Shown: piece by piece, positions 44,612 to 46,553 of the stretch
How the letters are laid out: every line of letters begins with the position of its first letter
Position numbering within the stretch: the stretch's first letter is position 1
Assembly (NCBI GenBank): GCA_023388715.1
Contig: JAEWFT010000002.1
Span: 1 to 46,553 of the forward strand
Direction: 5' to 3'
Length of the DNA: 46,553 nt
From: Pseudomonadota bacterium
GTDB lineage: Bacteria; Pseudomonadota; Gammaproteobacteria; Xanthomonadales; Xanthomonadaceae
The notes under the pieces: generated by a model
Told to the model about the DNA's origin: nothing
What the model saw: the letters and a program-made list of their open reading frames with translations, nothing else
Database searches by the model: none
Made by a program: the position numbers and the translations under genes

Positions 44612-45924
44612 GAACCGCCGCCCTCCAGCTGCGCGGCGACGAACGCGCTCAGCGCGGCATTCACCTCCGCCTCGCTGACGCCCTCGCCAAGCATGAAGTC
44701 GCTCGCCCCATCGCCCACCTCGCCCTGGCGGATCGCGGCCACGCGCTGGCCGGCATCGCGCGGGGAGTCGAAGCCCACGCTCTGCAGCAGCACGCGCTCG
44801 CCCTGCACCAGCTTGAAATAGAACTTGCCGTCGGCGTCGCGGTATTGCTTGAACATCGGCGCGCCCGCATCGTCCTTCTTCTTCGGCGCGCGGCTGCCTC
44901 CCTGCGCCACCCGCGACAGGTCGCGCAGGCCCACCGCATCGCGCAGGCGCGACAGCGCGGGCGTGGCGTAGTGCGCGCGCAGCCGCGCGGCGCCATCGCG
45001 CAGGATCGCCTCGATCTCCGCGGGCCTGGCCACCAGCGCCTCGTACTTCTCGCGCAGCGGCGCCAGCTCGGCATCCAGCCGCTCGAACACCTGCTGCTTG
45101 GCATCGCCCCAGCCGATCCCGTCCGCATATGCCTGCGCGAACGCCGCCGCCTGCTCCCGCGTCGCGAATGCCTGATGGAGCTGGAACAGCGCGGAGCCTT
45201 CGGTGTCCTTCGGTTCGCCCGGCGCGCGCGAATCGGTGAGGATCCCGGCGACCAGCTTCTTCAGTTCGTTGCGCGGCGCGAACAGCGGGATCGTGTTGTC
45301 GTAGCTCTTGCTCATCTTGCGGCCATCCAGGCCGGGCAGGGTGGCGACCTCGTCGTCGACCACCGCCTCCGGCAGGGTGAAGAACTCGCCGCCGTAGACG
45401 TGGTTGAAGCGCTGCCCGAAATCGCGCGCCATCTCGATGTGCTGGACCTGGTCGCGGCCCACCGGCACCTTGTGCGCGTTGAAGATGAGGATGTCCGCGG
45501 CCATCAGCACCGGATACATGAACAGCCCCGCGCTGACGCCCGCATCGTCGTCCTCGCCCTCGGCGCGGTTGCGGTCCACCGCCGCCTTGTAGGCGTGCGC
45601 GCGGTTGAGGATGCCCTTGCCGGCCACGCAGGTCAGCAGCCAGGTCAGCTCCGGGATCTCCGGGATGTCGGACTGCCGGTAGAACCAGACCTTGTCCGGC
45701 TCCAGCCCGCAGGCGAGCCACGCGGCCGCGATTTCCAGCGTGCTGCGCTGGGTGCGCACCGGGTCCTGCGCCTTGATCAGGCTGTGGTAGTCGGCAAGGA
45801 AATAGAAGCTCTCCGCGTCGGTCGCGCGCGCCGCGGCGATCGCCGGGCGGATCGCGCCGACGTAGTTGCCGAGGTGGGGCGTGCCGGAAGTGGTGATGCC
45901 GGTCAGGACGCGGGTCTTGCTCAT
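44608..45924 (-). CDS. trpS: Tryptophanyl-tRNA synthetase with C-terminal YegP-like domain
   Basis: Charges tRNA-Trp. 438 residues; the E. coli enzyme has 334. Class I signatures: HIGH-type PHLGN at 16-20 in TTSGTPHLGNYVGA and KMSKS at 203-207. After about residue 335 there is a Lys-rich linker (RAPKKKDD), then a domain FKQYRDADGKFYFKLVQGER, VLLQSVGFDSPRDAGQRVAA, resembling the DUF1508/YegP fold, and a short helix. The ATG at 45924 is fixed by the family start MSKTRVLTGITTSG. Confidence 0.96.
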   Translation of the reverse strand: MSKTRVLTGITTSGTPHLGNYVGAIRPAIAAARATDAESFYFLADYHSLIKAQDPVRTQRSTLEIAAAWLACGLEPDKVWFYRQSDIPEIPELTWLLTCVAGKGILNRAHAYKAAVDRNRAEGEDDDAGVSAGLFMYPVLMAADILIFNAHKVPVGRDQVQHIEMARDFGQRFNHVYGGEFFTLPEAVVDDEVATLPGLDGRKMSKSYDNTIPLFAPRNELKKLVAGILTDSRAPGEPKDTEGSALFQLHQAFATREQAAAFAQAYADGIGWGDAKQQVFERLDAELAPLREKYEALVARPAEIEAILRDGAARLRAHYATPALSRLRDAVGLRDLSRVAQGGSRAPKKKDDAGAPMFKQYRDADGKFYFKLVQGERVLLQSVGFDSPRDAGQRVAAIRQGEVGDGASDFMLGEGVSEAEVNAALSAFVAAQLEGGGS

Positions 45925-46040
45925 GCGGTCGCTATGCGGTGTTGCAGGGCCGCACAGTGTACCGGCCGCCTCCGTAACCCCGTTGGCCGGCGCCGGGCGT
46001 TCTCCTGTCCACCGCGCACCCCCTGCGCCCGGAGAACGCC

Positions 46041-46553
46041 ATGACGCGTCGCCTGCTGCTTGCCCTGGCGCTTGCCGCCTCCCTCCTACCGCTGCAGCTG
46101 CCCGCGCGCGCTGCGCCGCCCGCGCCGCTGGTGGAGCTGGACATCCTCGACCGTGACACCGGCGAGGTGCTGCCCGCATACCGCCACCGTGGCCAGGACT
46201 GGATCGCCGGCACCCCGGGCCATCGCTATGCCGTGCGGCTGACTAACCGCACCGGTGAGCGGGTCAAGGTGGTGCTGTCGGTGGACGGCGTGAACGCGAT
46301 CAGCGGCGAAACCGCGGCCTCCCAGCAGACCGGCTACGTGCTGGCACCGTGGCAGTCCACCGAGATCGCCGGGTGGCGCAAGTCGCTGGAGGACATCGCC
46401 CAGTTCGTGTTCACCGACCTCGGCGACAGCTACGCGGCGCGCACCGGGCGCCCCAACAATGTCGGCGTGATCGGGATCGCGGTGTTCCGCGAGCTACCGC
46501 CCCCTCCGCGGCCGTCGCCATCGCCGCCGCCGCCGATCGCCCGCGCCGAGGCG
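46041..46553 (+). CDS. Exported protein with proline-rich tail (3' end outside window)
   Basis: 171 codons with no stop before the window ends. Signal peptide about 1-24 (MTRRLLLALALAASLLPLQL, then PARA). The domain has RHRGQDWIAGTPGHRYAVRLTN, RVKVVLSVDGVNAISGETA and SGY-type strands, i.e. a small beta-rich module seen in uncharacterised exported proteins of Xanthomonadaceae. A Pro-rich run (PPPPRPSPSPPPP) begins near residue 153. GGAG precedes the ATG. Divergent from trpS. Confidence 0.75.
   Translation, partial: MTRRLLLALALAASLLPLQLPARAAPPAPLVELDILDRDTGEVLPAYRHRGQDWIAGTPGHRYAVRLTNRTGERVKVVLSVDGVNAISGETAASQQTGYVLAPWQSTEIAGWRKSLEDIAQFVFTDLGDSYAARTGRPNNVGVIGIAVFRELPPPPRPSPSPPPPIARAEA

Overview
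The window is a gene-dense (about 70% GC by eye) chromosomal segment of a gammaproteobacterium. Gene content and protein sequences point to the Xanthomonadaceae/Lysobacteraceae (Lysobacter, Luteimonas or a relative). The tryptophan 2,3-dioxygenase carries its key residues at the same numbers as the Xanthomonas campestris enzyme, the E3 subunit has its own lipoyl domain, and DUF1415, DUF3297 and DUF3016 proteins are present. I see no rRNA, tRNA, CRISPR array, insertion sequence or prophage, and no gap above 300 bases lacks a gene.

Layout. 1-6300 (minus): ATP synthase operon atpI-B-E-F-H-A-G-D, cut at the left edge inside atpD, with a good promoter and hairpin-rich leader, and REP-type inverted repeats in two intergenic gaps. 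6.3-9.7 kb (minus): aceF-lpdA, the E2 and E3 of pyruvate dehydrogenase, sharing a nearly identical lipoyl segment. 9.7-16.8 kb: small conserved genes, including yajQ, overlapping 16S rRNA modification genes rsmC-rsuA, a secreted ATP-dependent DNA ligase and an ACP phosphodiesterase. 16.9-19.3 kb (plus): LytS-type kinase, LytTR regulator and a cysteine-rich lipoprotein. 19.3-26.3 kb: host-attachment-family protein, a tiny basic protein divergent from a TspO-like membrane protein, rpe with a mini-DjlA, purC, an Mpo1-like protein, an EamA transporter, an epimerase-like protein and a tandem universal stress protein. 26.4-32.3 kb (plus): six-gene Mrp Na+/H+ antiporter operon with fused A and B subunits. 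32.5-33.2 kb: two overlapping unknown ORFs that look like one frameshifted gene. 33.2-40.6 kb (minus): hmgA-hppD (tyrosine breakdown), a POT peptide transporter, an AbgT transporter, and tryptophan dioxygenase coupled to a stand-alone ECF-type permease. 40.7-44.2 kb (plus): a second 2-oxoacid dehydrogenase operon (E1alpha, E1beta, E2). 44.3-46.5 kb: trpS with an unusual C-terminal domain, a coupled membrane protein, and the start of an exported protein.

How it works together. Most of the window is core energy and amino-acid metabolism: two sets of 2-oxoacid dehydrogenase parts, proton-driven ATP synthesis, Na+/H+ exchange, and uptake and breakdown of peptides and aromatic amino acids. Translational coupling by ATGA/GTGA overlaps is frequent. 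I found no clearly new multi-gene system. The best leads are the kinase/regulator/cysteine-rich lipoprotein operon, the mini-DjlA, the TrpS fusion, the altered HxxxDG motif of the second E2, and the small divergent locus near 20 kb with a dyad operator.
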